From contig JAVTVJ010001818.1 of NCBI GenBank assembly GCA_034509425.1, positions 248,001 to 312,000 on the forward strand: DNA of 64,000 nucleotides, written 5' to 3'. Positions 1-12,061 of the stretch are shown here, piece by piece (position 1 is the stretch's first letter; each line of letters opens with the position of its first letter). A program made the translations under genes and the position numbers. The notes under the pieces are model-generated. The model made no database searches. It was not told where the DNA came from and saw only the letters and a program-made list of their open reading frames with translations. Source of the stretch: Eopsaltria australis. Its lineage: Eukaryota > Chordata > Aves > Passeriformes > Petroicidae.

Positions 1-3000
1 TTAGTCCTTTGGTTCCTGATACATCCTTCAAGAAATCTCACAGAGACCCTCTACTAGGCCTAAGTTTTGAAGACAGTTAAGAAACCTAACCTGTATAGTC
101 TGTTCTTTCCTTGTGTACAGTCCAGGTTTTAACTCTAGGATTAACAGTGCATGTCATGTGTTCACCAACAACCTTTACAGTAAACTCATGTCATAAAAAA
201 TCATTGTATGCTTTTCCCTTCTCTGCACCTACTCCAAACACCTTTTCATTCCCTCCAGTAGCTCTCTTAGGTGCTGAAGATTTCTTTATTCTTCTTCTAT
301 TATTAATGTACTAATATAATTATGTTATATTAAATCTTGCTAGTTGCTTCTCACTGAGTGCTTTGGTACTTCTGACATGTCTCTACACGCATGTATTATT
401 CCACCATGTTTAGCAAAGAGAGGAAATTTTCCTCATCTCCTCAAGGCGAAAAAAGAGATGAAAATTTAGCTCAGCTGGTCTTTTGAATTTTCTTTTCTTT
501 GCATTTGTGAAGGCTGTACTACGGTCTTTAGTAGATTTCTGTTGAAAACCCCACAGATTTGTCTTTAACCTGTGCCCTATATATTTTCTTAAAAAAATTC
601 TCTGAATTTATTGGTATCTACCTTCTTCAGCCTTTTTTTTTTCTGGGAAGTCTGTCAATGTAATTTTTTACACAAGAATGGCAACTAAAAACCCCCATTA
701 CTATCATGTCCAAAGTCTTTATTCTCTTCTACTTCCCTGAGCACCAACAGTTATTTAAAATCTCTATCTAGTCCTTTTTTTGAGATCTCAAAGCAACTGT
801 TTTTGAAATACAAGCCAAAATTTCCTCTCTTCTTCCCTTCTTCTGTATGACTGTACTACTGTTGTGATGTATATGATAAATTCTCGACAATGTCAATTTT
901 GTTGTAATATCCAATTAATTCTCATTTTCCTTATCAATTCTTCAGTTAATTCTTCTCTACTCCTCCTTATTCTACCATTAGCATGCAAACAGCTAAGACA
1001 CCTTGCAAACTGATCAGGACTTTCTCTAGACACTTCTTTAATCTTGTTTTAAATAATTGCACGGACAAGACCTATGTTCCAGTTGCCTTATTTAAGATCA
1101 CGATTTTTGTTCTTGGTAAATGGTTCTCATTTTAAACTTCTCTCAGGAGAGAGAAGGGTTATATTTAGGGTATATCTGACCGATGCTAGACTTGGACATG
1201 AGACAAGAGACAATATTATCTTGAATCTTCAACCTCTTTATTCACTGCCACAGAGTGGCATCAGAGTCTGATAAGAACCTCTGATTTCCTAGGATAATTC
1301 TTAGCAGTACCACTACTATTCTTTATCCTATGCTAATGATTGGTGCAATCCTTTGCAATTTGTCAAAATTTGACTCTTGTGAAGAAACATATCAACCATA
1401 TTTAAGAGCCAGGTGTTGCAGATATTTTCACATCACCTTGACTAGAAGATAAGTAGCCAGCAGGATCTTTTATTTCCTCTTGGTAACAGGGATTTTTTAT
1501 TCCTTGGGCTACTGTTTGGGGGCTTTGTCAGTTATCAAGAGTTGTTCTTACTTGCTTCCTGATCAGCACTCCTTCTTTTAATTTGTCAGAGGACAACTCA
1601 ACAGGCATCTTCCTCTCCGTAGTTTTAAGTTTGCTTTTCTGGTACCTGTACTGCTACCAAACTGAAAGCTCTGCTTTAATTTTTTTGTTCCTGAATGCAT
1701 GCTGGGAATGAAGTCCTCATGAGCATACTCAGTTTTGAATCTCTCCTTTTACTGCTCCTCTAATTGTTTCTTAAGAGATTTCCCTGGAGATCTAAAAGAA
1801 GCCTCCAGATATCACCAGTAGGAAAACATAGGCCAAAGTTCAGGCAAGTCCATTCAAGAATTTCATCACAAGATGTCATCATTGTCTAATTTTAAATATA
1901 GCTATTTAATTATAAGTATATGACATATTTCCTCCCAAATACTTTTCACTGAGAACGAGATACTGTGTAATAGAAAAAGCTCTTTATGTTCATGATTGAT
2001 AGAGTATTTGTGTTAGAATTTTACACATTTTTGCCGTTATTAGCAGTTCATAAAAACATTGAAGTATAATATTAAGTACAGGACTAAGCAAACACTAAAA
2101 TGAAGGATTCCATAGGAAGCTACATTTACTCTTCAGTATTATCAGGAATTTCGATACTTGCTAAAATGTTATTAGACAACTGAAGTTTCCTGGATAGAGA
2201 GCTCAATAATCTAGATGCTTGTAGCAAAACAGCAGAAGTTTCTTTGACTTACACACTCTGAACATTAAAAGCATTATTTTAAGACTTTACTGGATAATCT
2301 TTTTCCACATATATTCAAGTCAAGACTAAAAAATCATGTATCTATAAATAAACCAATGAAGTATTTCAAAGTTATATTATCTGATACAATACTACTTCAT
2401 TTTTATTCCCAAGTATAGGCCAGATCTTTACCTTTGGCTGTATTATATTTAAGGAGAAGCTTGCTAGTAGTGAGAAATAAGAACTCCTTATTTCCTCCTA
2501 GATAACCTATTACTCGATTATTACTTAGACAATAAAAATAATATACTTGAAATATAACGTGTTTGATGCATGCAGTGCATTTGATTCAATAACAGTTACT
2601 TCTGCTTTGCTGCCTAAATTGTGTTTGACTGAATCTGGAAATGGCCAAAAGGAAGGAAAAGTGGAAGATATACATGTGAAGCTGCATGTATTCAGGTCTA
2701 TTCCAGAAAGATGTCTTTATTGCAATCTGCACGTAACGCAAAACTGATAAAGTTTAAGGAAACATAGCTGTGTTTTGATTGACCATAGCTTGATGTCTTA
2801 ATTAAGAGCAAAATCAAATTATCACCCTAAACGAGCTAAAGAACATTAAGGAGTTGACAGGAAAGAAAAAAATTTGTTGGTATTCAGAAAACTGCACACT
2901 GAATAGAAAGTAAGTTGGGACTCAATGTCCACTCTGGGAAAAGAAGCAAAGAAAAGTGTAGATCTTCTGCCAGCTGTAAGAGTTGAAACACCAAAAGCCA

Positions 3001-3246
3001 TATTTGTATGTCAAGAAGAATAAGGTATGCAAAATGGCTGATGACAAGAGTTGTGAGTTATTTTCTGATCTTAAAAAAGTAGAAGGAAAGCAGTGGTCAG
3101 CCATAGGAACAGATAGAGTAGTATTTACACATCCCTGTGTTATGGAAATTTACAAACATAGGCTATTGCTATTGTCTCCTTTTCATAGCCCTTTACTTGC
3201 TGTGCAGCTTCTTACCCTACACCTGATTTTGTCTTTGGTGCCTGTG
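1..3246. other. sequence beyond the 3' end of the gene; nothing firm
   Basis: The first 1.8 kb is pyrimidine-rich on the plus strand. On the minus strand 1552-1653 stays open (ending KLKEGVLIRKQ) and is followed by GTAAGA, but it lies past the proposed stop and its acceptor is poor. I recognise no repeat family here. Confidence 0.4.
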
Positions 3247-3740
3247 TGTTGCTGTGGGAACCTGAGCCTGGCTGCATGCCAGGTGCCCAGCAAGCTGCTC
3301 TGTCACTGCCCTCCTCAGCAGGACAGGGCATGGGAGAAAATAAGACAGGAAAAAAAACCCTTGGGTCAAGATAAAGGCAGTTTAATACAGGAAAAGTGAA
3401 GGCCTGTGTGAAACCAAAGAAAAACAAAAGATTTATTCTCTACTTCGTATCAGCTGGTGATATCCAGCCTCCCCCTCCTTTTTCTTAGCTTTTATTGCTG
3501 AACAGCCTTGGCTGGTGTGGAATATTCCTTTGCAGCTTGAGTCAGCTGTCCTGGGTATGTCCCCTCCGAGGAACTTGCCCACCCTCTCCCCACTGGCATG
3601 GGGGGAATGTGGGGGAGGCAGCCTTGGTGCTGAATGAGCATCAGGGTGTTTGACAGGTGAACACCTTTCCAGCTACCAATGCAAAGCACTGTGAAGGCTG
3701 CTGTGGGAAAGAGAACTCCATCTCCAGCAGACCCAGTACA
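3247..3740 (-). mobile_element. solo LTR, ERVL-type
   Basis: Read on the minus strand the segment starts TGTACTGGGTCTGCTGGAGA and ends near CCCACAGCAACA, with an AATAAA in its second half (AGAGAATAAATC). The start and the interior (for example GGTAGCTGGAAAGGTGTTCA) match the general pattern of avian ERVL LTRs. No internal retroviral genes adjoin it. No convincing target-site duplication is visible, so the ends are approximate. It lies beyond the 3' end of the main gene in the same orientation and could supply its poly(A) site. Confidence 0.65.
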
Positions 3741-4509
3741 ACTACCACAATAAAATATAATAAGCAGAAAAACCTGAATTATTTATAATATCTTCAGAAA
3801 TTATTCACTATGTCCTAATGTAGAGTTTGTCTAGGAACAGAACTGTTGCTGCAAGTTGCAGAAAAAACAGACTGCCAGTACACCATGCCTAGCACTTATT
3901 GTGATATTGCCCCTTACTCTTTGTAGAAAAAAAATAAGCTGAGTCTGCTTGTTTTATCTGCAATTATATTTGCATTCAAATAACTTATTTCCTCTTTATC
4001 CTAGATCCCCTTTTCACTGTAAGCTACTGTTTAAATAGCTGTGTCAATTACATTTAATTGATAAGACAGTTTCATTCTGTATATATATAATACTCTGTGA
4101 AATTGACAGTTTTTCAAACATATCCTTTTCCAAGTTTTAAGTGATAAGGTACATAACATGCTGCCCTATATATAAACCCAGTGCAATTTTTAGCAGTGAT
4201 GTACCAGTGCAGGTGAGTTAATACAGCTTTGCCTCAGGACTAAATTATTCATACATGCAAGTCAGTTTTCTCTCCATGAGTTAGGGAGAAGACATAATAA
4301 AATGCTTTAAAAATTCTTATCAGCACAATTGCACAGGTTTATGCTGACAGACCACCAGGCTAGGCATGACTTAGGGTTCTTAGAATTCTCCATGATAGAG
4401 GAGGTTTGCAAATTTTCCCATCATTGCTAACACCAGTCACTGGCTGTCAGCAACACTTTCAGCCCTGTGCCAAATATTTCCTCGAAGCAGCATTATATAA
4501 TACAATACT

Positions 4510-4574
4510 TTAAAAAGTGTCAGCAGTTATTGGTTTATATATACTGAGTTCCATCATTCCAAACAAAACCTCAT
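4510..4574 (-). CDS. terminal coding exon of the minus-strand gene
   Basis: This is proposed as the last coding exon. It follows a very good acceptor (a pyrimidine-rich run ending TTTTTCAG). It starts with two bases (AT) that complete the codon left open by the exon at 4876-4948 (A+AT = AAT, Asn). The frame then reads EVLFGMMELSIYKPITADTF and ends in TAA at 4510-4512. The intron between the two exons is only about 300 bases. A competing acceptor about 20 bases upstream (after TTTCTTCTAG) would also be in phase and would give a shorter tail of eight residues before TGA. I could not place the poly(A) signal of the transcript; an AATAAA on this strand occurs inside the LTR at 3.4 kb. Confidence 0.58.
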
Positions 4575-4875
4575 CTGAAAAAGATGGTAAAATACCCCCC
4601 TAGAAGAAAGGCTTCAGTACAAAGACATTAATGGACTATTTTTTCTGGTAAGATTTCAAAACGACATTAATGACTCCAAGATGCTATTTAAAGCAACAGC
4701 TCCAGGACACTGGGCCTAATGCATCTCTAACAGTAAACAACATAGATTCTGTTCATGGTTAGTCAAATATCTACAAATGTTTTCAACACGGGGGGTTACT
4801 TAGCAATGTCCTATCCACAGTTTCCCTATAGACAGTTAAATCAAAATAAAAAAAGAGTTGGTTGTTTTTCCTTAC

Positions 4876-4948
4876 TTGTAGCGTGATTTTTCATCTCCCC
4901 CAGTCCAGTATTAATTCCAGCATCTATTGAACTCATAATTTTATCAAT
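4876..4948 (-). CDS. 73-base coding exon, penultimate
   Basis: The exon is bounded by an acceptor CTCTTTTGTAG and a donor CTACAA|GTAAGG. It is open in the frame that joins the large exon at 6654-7251 at phase 0. The peptide begins IDKIMSSIDAGINTGLGEMK and ends NHAT, with one base left over for the next exon. Joined to the preceding exon it continues the sequence SEWEE-IDKIMSSID, which could form an acidic, amphipathic helix with a single Trp. Exact phase agreement on both sides and consensus splice sites are the main evidence. The family is not recognised. Confidence 0.78.
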
Positions 4949-6653
4949 CTACAAAAGAGAGAACAGTGAAACAATCAATGGATCCCATCTTCAGGATTTT
5001 ATTTTAGTTTTTCATGCACAGATTTATAGCATTATTACTTTCATTAGGAAAACAACAATTGAAATTGTAAAAATGCATAAATCAAAGGTAGACAATTGAT
5101 TTCTCCACTTTGATTGATTTTTATTTTGCAATATTTGTATGCTAGCCAAAACTGAAGCTTGGGAAGAGCTTTACTTTTTTCACAGTGAAGCTCCTTACAT
5201 ACTGATGACTCTGGTCATCTAGGTATAACCACTAGTGTTTTATTTAAGCAGTAATATTAATGAATAAAAAAACATTATCTTGTATGTTCCAAAATATTTA
5301 AAATACACACAACTACATCAATTGTTCAATTAATATTTCCAGAGAATTTTGTAGTCCCTTTTTTCCCATCTGCCCTAAGGGCACTAAACAGGTATGAAAC
5401 ATAGTTGTGTCCCCACATACCACAGAACAACATTCTCAGTGAAACAAGACTGTACTGATCCCAAAACTATGTATGTATTAATCATAGGTGACAGGAGAAA
5501 GCCTGGGAATTATGAGAGAATATGCAGATTGAGCATTCATACTATATTTTATATATGGCACTTTTTTTAGTCTTAAGATCAAACCTTGATGACCATGTAA
5601 AAAGGCAAACCTGCACCTGACTCTAATCAAGATTTTTTAACATATCCAAATTGTAAAGATCAAAACCTGATATACTTAGTACATTTCCACTGAGAATCTC
5701 CTTTACAATGAAAAGAGCCTTTAAAATGCCCTATCAAATCAGACATTTAGGCTAGCTTGAAACATTTTCCTAGAAAAATAACCAACCATATAATCAAACT
5801 CTGGGTTCTTTCTGAACACAATAGCACCCTGGAGATAGATGCATTTCCCCACAGTAGTAGTTTTAAAGAGAAATGCTCACTTCTCTTTAGGAGCAGTAAA
5901 GATATAAACATTTCACACTCTTAATTTACTTCAATAAGATGGGTACTTCTGTGTCTATGAAGAAACATTTACATTCTTGAAATTCAGCACAGGAAAAAAA
6001 TTAAATATAAGGTGTCTAAAAATTAATTTAAATTGAATTCTAAACCTAAAATAAAGTCTCTCATATGAGCAAGCATGTGCACTACAAATTCAGTCTGAAA
6101 ATTCTTGTTAGTAGTCCTGAATTCATTGCAGCTACAAGAGTATTCCCACTTCACACAGCAGTCAGGTATGTGCCAAGCATTTTTTAAACAGGCTATATAC
6201 CAGTTAGAGGATATGATACACAAGCAGGGCTTGTAGGATGCTCAATCAACTCTCTATTGCTGCCATTTTCTCCTGGCTCTTGCTGATGGGCACTGCCATG
6301 GTGGAAATAATTAACAAATATGTAAACAATAGGCACAGTTACTAAGGATTTTATTAATTTTATTGGTGTCAGAGGTGAGGGCTTTAGTAGACAATAATTT
6401 CAGTGCCACAAAAAATTGCAGAATTACTTCTGGTTAACTTCATTCACTACAGAAACAATAGGCTTTATTGAGTGGGCAGCATTTGAACAGAAATGCTTTG
6501 CATTTTGTGCCAGCTATTGAACTATCATGCAGTACACTGTGACATTCTCTCTGAGGCTTTACAGTGTGGAAAATTCACTTTTTGTCTCTGAAACTGAAAA
6601 CAATAACAGCATCTTCACAAGACCACAGTACTTAAAAAAAGAGAAAAACTTAC

Positions 6654-7251
6654 TTCTTCCCACTCTGACGTGAAGGAAGGTGTTCTCTCGGAATTCCCTT
6701 TGGAGCACTGTGGCTTTGGTGTGGGTTCACTCCAATTGCTTCTTGCTTTTTTATCATTTGGTGGATGTGTGATAAGATTAGAATCAGATTTGGAAACATT
6801 TTTGCACAAATGCATTTCCAGCAAGGTCTTTGGTAAAGATCGTATTCTGCCCAGCGTGCATGCTCGCTCCACAAATCCCCCAGTGGTAATAACCCATTGT
6901 TCACTTATCCTTGGCGCGCCAACCAGGGTATGATTTTCTGCTGGTTTATTTTTAGTATGAAATATGGTTCTGTTTACAATTGGTGGCTTTTTTTTCTTAA
7001 CAGGAGGATCAGAGCTGCTTTCTTTCCGTAGCTGTATCTGCTGCGCTGCGCTCTTGCTCAAAATGCTTTTCTCCAGTGGGCCACTGCACAGGTTTACTTT
7101 GCTGTACAGCTGGAGTGGATTTTCAGGTGGGTCACAGGCAGGTGATGATCCATGAAGTAAACCTGCAAACTGCTCAGCAGGGTGTCCTTCAGGAAGCTCA
7201 CTTTCAGTGGAGGTTTCACCCTGGCTACACTGCTCTGAAATGAGAGAGTAC
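6654..7251 (-). CDS. large 598-base coding exon, Ser/Pro/Lys-rich
   Basis: This is the best-supported coding segment in the window: 199 codons open, a consensus donor (GGAAGAA|GTAAGT), and an acceptor ending TTTACAAG. A second acceptor 17 bases further in (ATTTCAG at 7235-7240) looks stronger in isolation, but only the 7251 site keeps the frame with the exon at 9115-9244 (CT+G = Leu). Alternative use of the inner site would shift the frame. The product is rich in Ser, Pro, Glu and Lys, with a basic patch (VKKKKPP near the middle), a more ordered-looking stretch (SEQWVITTGGFVERACTLGR) and the C-terminal SEWEE. I see no enzyme motif, membrane segment or zinc finger. It resembles the disordered linkers of nuclear or centrosomal scaffold proteins, but that is an impression, not an assignment. 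Confidence 0.85.
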
Positions 7252-9114
7252 CTTGTAAACATAAAAGGGTGATAAGATACTGCAAACAACAAAATATTTA
7301 CTGCCCTCAAAATTGCTTTTTAATGCTGCTCAGTTCGTTCTTATGTAAAGAAAGAAAAGACAATTATGCCATGGACTGAATTATTAATCTCTTACAAAAA
7401 ACCCGTTACATTTGACTATTTTATCCTGACTGGTTGAAGAAGCGCCAACAATGCTCAGTGCTATATATAAATTCCATGAAAAAACAGATTTGTAAGATAA
7501 AATAGGGTATTGCTATTCCATCAACTTGATGATGTCTCTTTTAATTTGTTATTGAGTTGAAATGTGCACAAATTATACAGTTTAGTAAGATGAATTAGGT
7601 AGTTAGTTTGTAGGTGGTAAAATAAATGAAGAACCAGTATTGTCAGGAGTATTCTTAGTAATTTTTCTTTTTATAGTCATTATAATAATAGCAAATTTAC
7701 ATTATGATGCCTTTTTACTGACAGTCTCTAAGGAATAGATCTGAATGCTGATTTTATTTCTGGGAACTTTTGAGAATAGTGATGGTAACCATTGGGGAAA
7801 ATAATACAAAATCAGGTCTTTTCAAACATGCTTTACATGTAATTTAGCACATACACACACACACACAAAAAGCAACTACAGAAAAATGCACTTCTTGGCA
7901 CAGTTTAGAGAGGATTATGGAAATTTTATAGCTCTTTTTTACACTTGTTGCTGTAAGGACTAGTAGGGAAAAAAAGGAGGCCTGAGCTGCCTCACTTAAA
8001 GTGTTGGTATAGTTAACATCACTCTAACATGGCATAAAGTTATCATGTTCTAGTTGGAATAACTCTGTCCCTACTAATGGTCACATCTCTGTAACTACTT
8101 TGTTAAAGATAAATTAATCTCATTCTTGCTAGAAGTTGTATGTTCTAGATAGACTCTAACTGTAGGACTGTGTGCATAGCAGCAGCTACCACAAGGAATC
8201 GAGCACAGCATCATGTCCATGATATGCAAAGATATTTAAAAGTTTTCTTCAATTAACTAAAATATCCGCTGGGAAAAAAACCCCAATCAAATCCAAAATA
8301 CCCTTTCTAAAAAAAAGCTGTGTTTGACTTTATGAATGACAGAAGAAAGATTTTGGTGTGTACTTCAAAACTTCATCAACTCTTTTACTAGTCAGCAGCT
8401 TAGAACTACAAAATTAAATGTTTTTCTATGCATGATAAAATTCTAATAAGCTGAGAAAATATACTTTTCTTCTTTGAGAAACAACAGACCAGAATATACA
8501 CTTCAGACATTTTGCAGCCAAAAAGATGTGAGGTGTTAAGGAAAAAGGTTAAATGTAGGATATGACAGAGCTTAAGGGATCAATAAACCCAGTAAAATTT
8601 GGTTTAGGGGAAAAATTCAAGGGAAAAGGAGGACATGGGGCATTCTGTCTTTGATTTCTGAAAGTTGCTGATTTATACATATGCCTGCAATTTTGAAGGT
8701 GAATTCAAAATGAGGAATAAATTATGTAAATAATTATTGGCTTTAGTGCTTTTCCTTTACATGAAAAAGTCAGTAGCTGAGATTATGCTCCAGATTAAGA
8801 CATCTCATTTCTCTACATGGGCAAGAAGCATGTTAGCTCTCACCATGGTCAGAGATCAGATTAATAAAATCAGTGTAATCTATCACTCCCTGTACTCTGT
8901 TACTGGGCTGACTACACTGCCAGTGACTTAGAGGAGACAGGATTCAGCTTGCGTTCAAATACCTACATTTGTATATCTCAGTCATTAACTGAATCCTATT
9001 CTGATGTTCCAGACAGGTATCTTACAGCTGTGTACTGAACTCATTGAAGAGATAAATATTTTTGTCAAGACAAAGTAAACCAGGAGCAATAAATCAGGAA
9101 AAATAAAAGCTTAC
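7252..9114 (-). other. intron of the minus-strand gene
   Basis: Apart from the (AC)n tract I see no exon-like or repeat-like segment. The phases of the flanking exons join directly, so no further exon is required here. Confidence 0.6.
7851..7867 (+). repeat. (AC)n microsatellite
   Basis: There are about eight AC units in an intron. Confidence 0.85.
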
Positions 9115-9244
9115 AGACACCCGGATTGCAAGAATTTCACTACTATCTTTGCCACATCTGTGTTACTAAATAGCACTGGCCAATAGCCATCAGGATCTAA
9201 AGGAATTACTAGGTTCATGTCCTTTAAGTTAAACTTTCTTCCTT
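9115..9244 (-). CDS. 130-base coding exon with folded-domain composition
   Basis: The donor is TGTCT|GTAAGC and the acceptor is a modest GTCTTGAG. The exon begins with two bases (AA) and ends with two (CT). Both match their neighbours: G+AA gives Glu after the exon at 12030-12061, and CT+G gives Leu into the large exon. The peptide runs GRKFNLKDMNLVIPLDPDGY, then WPVLFSNTDVAKIVVKFLQS, then GC. This alternating hydrophobic pattern suggests a folded domain, in contrast to the disordered segment that follows. The acceptor is the weakest part of the call; the in-frame stop just upstream of it limits how far the exon can extend. Confidence 0.75.
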
Positions 9245-9916
9245 CTCAAGACAGAGCTGGCCCATCCAAATAATTACTCTGGTCTCAGCTAAAACTTGCA
9301 CTGTGCCTGGGCACCACCTAAGTGTGCCAATTCAGTATTGGCCAAAACTGGCCAAACCCAAACAGTTTAACAGTACAGACTGCCAAGCACCAATGGCATC
9401 TCATGCCCTCATTTTGTTCAATTTACTACCTTAAACAAAGTCAGCTCTTACTGAGTACTCCCATTCCTCTGTGGTCAGTAAATATATATAGTGACCACTA
9501 GAAAGTGTGTGTCTGTTACTTTCCAGCAGCAGTGACAGCATATCAAAACATTAATTCTGGTTGTTTTGTTAGTCTAAGTGGCAGCAGTTTACCATGGATT
9601 CAAAGATTCCAAGTGCATTGTATGAGCCTTTTTCAGCTTGATCTTTCACAACAGTTACTGTACTGTGTACACATAAATATTTATTCTACTTGAGGTATAA
9701 CTTTCATCTTTTAAATACCCACACAAATACTTTAAGGAAGTCAGGAAAGATTAAAGCAAAGGTTGCTTGTGCACCCATTAGTCTTCTTATGTGTTAGCAA
9801 GCACTCTATTTCACTTTTTATAAGATCGCTACTAGCTTTCAAAAATACCCTGCTTCACTTAGCGTTCAGAATGAAATTTACTTAATGAAGAAAAAGCTTC
9901 TCAACATTTTCATATT

Positions 9917-10062
9917 ATCATAGAATCATAGAACTGTCCAGTTTGGAAAAGGCCTCTAGGATCATTAAGTCCAACTGTGAAACCAGCACAGCCAAGTCCA
10001 CCACCAATCCATGTCCCTAAGTGTTACATCTTCATATCTTTTAAATACCTTCAGGGATTTAT
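9917..10062 (-). mobile_element. CR1 LINE 3' fragment
   Basis: It begins ATCATAGAATCATAGAA, the reverse complement of the CR1 terminal repeat, followed by TTTGGAAAAGGCCTCTAGGA and AAGTCCAACTGTG. It is 5'-truncated like nearly all avian CR1 copies. Confidence 0.85.
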
Positions 10063-10461
10063 ATTCCCTTTGTTCAAAAAGAGTGGTCTTATTACCTATT
10101 TACTGCACAACATCTAAATTATTCTTTGAATATCAAGTAATTTAATAGCTTGTCAAATTTTTATTATGTCCATTACCTAAGGGGTTCACAAATATGAACT
10201 CATGTATCCTTCTAAGGTGAGACTATAATGACATATTATACTAATTTGATAAATGGGAGATAAGGCAGAAGGATATAATGCTGAAAATGTACAAATGTTT
10301 GGGCATCTGATTTGAAATTCTTCAAGATTTTCTTTGTTCAGAGCACTAAACATTTTTTAACACAGAATACTTTCAAAGCATGATTACTATTCACTTTGGT
10401 AGATCAAAAAAATCAGAACCCTCATGTGTCAAATTCACCACTCAAAAACCAAGGAACACTG

Positions 10462-10513
10462 TTAATAGCTACTTGGATAACCTTTGATTAATGGCTACTT
10501 GGATAACCTTTGG
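10462..10513 (+). repeat. 26-base tandem duplication
   Basis: TTAATAGCTACTTGGATAAC and six further bases are repeated once in tandem with two differences. Confidence 0.85.
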
Positions 10514-10794
10514 TCTGTCTTGACCAGAGTAACAAAAGCTCTGGCAGAGAACAGAGTATTCTGTCCATTGCTTTCAGCTGCCTCAGCTGTCACTTCTCTT
10601 TGATACCTTTTGCTTTTAATAAGAGCTTTGTTAATTATGTGACAAAGTAAGCAAAGATCTCATAGCTATACCTTCTTCACCCCACAATTCTGAGCAAATC
10701 ACGTCTATGCCAGGCAACAGAAAAGGTTGGGGCTGTCAGGAAAAAAAGTCCATGTGGTCATGATGGAGGTTAAGAAGCAAGCAGTACCACATGC

Positions 10795-10955
10795 TGCACT
10801 GAACCTAAAGCAGGTTGTCCAGAGTGGTGCCATCTGCACCCTTGAATAGTTTTAAGACCTGGTTAGGAAAAGACCTGTCTGATCTCGTGATGACAGTCCT
10901 GCTCCAAACAGGAAGATGGACTAGAAATCCTCCAGAAATTCCTTTCAAGAGCTTA
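10795..10955 (+). mobile_element. CR1 LINE fragment lacking its 3' end
   Basis: CAGGTTGTCCAGAGTGGTGC, TTTTAAGACCTGGTTAGG and GATGGACTAGAAATCCTCCA follow the CR1 3' region in sense orientation. The terminal repeat is missing. Confidence 0.65.
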
Positions 10956-11154
10956 ATGAACCAATTATAATTCTGAATCTTCTGACTTTTGAACTGGTAA
11001 CTGATAAGGTTAATGGTCTTTGAGTACCGACTTGTATTATTATTGTAGTTTCCCAACGCAGTTAATTTTTAAATACTTTTATGTGAAGCAAGTAAGGAGA
11101 GTACAGAGATGGATTATAGCACTGCTCCAAATAATATAGTAGCCTAGCACTCAC

Positions 11155-11163
11155 CGTCATATT
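11155..11163 (-). CDS. possible 9-base cassette microexon
   Basis: Nine bases (AATATGACG) lie between an unusually strong acceptor, with a long pyrimidine tract ending GATTTCTTTAG, and a strong donor (G|GTGAGT). The site lies in the intron between the exons at 12030-12061 and 9115-9244. That junction has phase 1, and nine bases keep the frame: inclusion would add Glu-Tyr-Asp without a stop. Such short exons are known in vertebrate genes, but splice-site pairs also occur by chance in 64 kb, so transcript evidence decides. Confidence 0.35.
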
Positions 11164-12029
11164 CTAAAGAAATCATAGAAGGAAAAAAAAGAAATCATGC
11201 AACAGATAATCAAAAAATATTTTGCCAGAGTATGCTTTTCTTTTGTATTCCAAGGCAGTACTTGTTGACCTAAGATCTGAAATATGAGATGTTAAATAAC
11301 AAATCTTCAAACTGCACCATTATCTAATAAGGTAGTTGCATTGTTCATGAGAATATTCAAGATCTCCATCTCAAGAACTTAAAAAAAGAAAAGCTTTACA
11401 CGGGATAATACCACTACTATGCCCTTGGTAAAATAGGTAACTTTATAAAAAAAATTTAAAATCTTAGCTTTTAATAATTACCCATCTCTGAGATAGGTAT
11501 TTTTTAATTGCTACATATTTCTGTCATAAATTTCAAGAAAAGTGATACTGAAATCAATATTTCTCCTGAGGCTTAGTAGTAATGCACAAAATGTGATATT
11601 TTATATATTATTTTCTGGTTTTAAACATATCAAAAGAATTCTTGTTTTGAATATTGCTGTGTATTGAAAAAAAACCATGCTATTGAACCTTTCATTCATT
11701 CTTATTTTTATTTCTTATTATTATTCTTATTATTTCAACTAACTTAACTGGCACTAAGAAGTGATATAAACAATTACATCCCATAGGTCTATACTCAGTG
11801 AACAGTCTTTTAATAATGCCAGGGTTTTTTTCTCACAGGCATTTGAGTAAGCTTTCTGAGAAGGGACTTTAAGAGGGTGGGGATATAAAGGAATAGGTGA
11901 AGTTCAAGCTCTTGGACTGAATCCCAGTGGAGAAGTGTTCAGCTTATAAATATTTTTTTTTCTTTTTGCAAGTATATTTATTTTTATAATCAGAAAAAAA
12001 GCCAACAGAAAGAGATCTTGCTTCCTTAC

Positions 12030-12061
12030 CAGATACTGCTTTTCTTATCACTATCTTTTTA
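12030..12061 (-). CDS. 32-base coding exon linking 17.8 and 9.1 kb exons
   Basis: This short exon has the donor ATCTG|GTAAGG and the acceptor ACTATTTGCAAG behind a T-rich stretch. It has one leading base, ten codons (KKIVIRKAVS) and one trailing base. The leading T completes AGT (Ser) after the exon at 17796-17854, and the trailing G completes GAA (Glu) with the exon at 9115-9244. The other two frames contain stops. The double phase match is the reason for the call, because the exon is too short to judge by itself. Confidence 0.62.

Noticed and set aside
1552..1653. Minus-strand open segment ending KLKEGVLIRKQ before GTAAGA
   Set aside because: It lies beyond the proposed stop of the gene, and the only acceptor that avoids an in-frame stop is weak. 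Its phase does not follow the exon at 4876-4948.
2983..3399. 138-codon plus-strand open frame
   Set aside because: Its second half runs antisense through the ERVL-type LTR, and the first half has no promoter, splice or family support.
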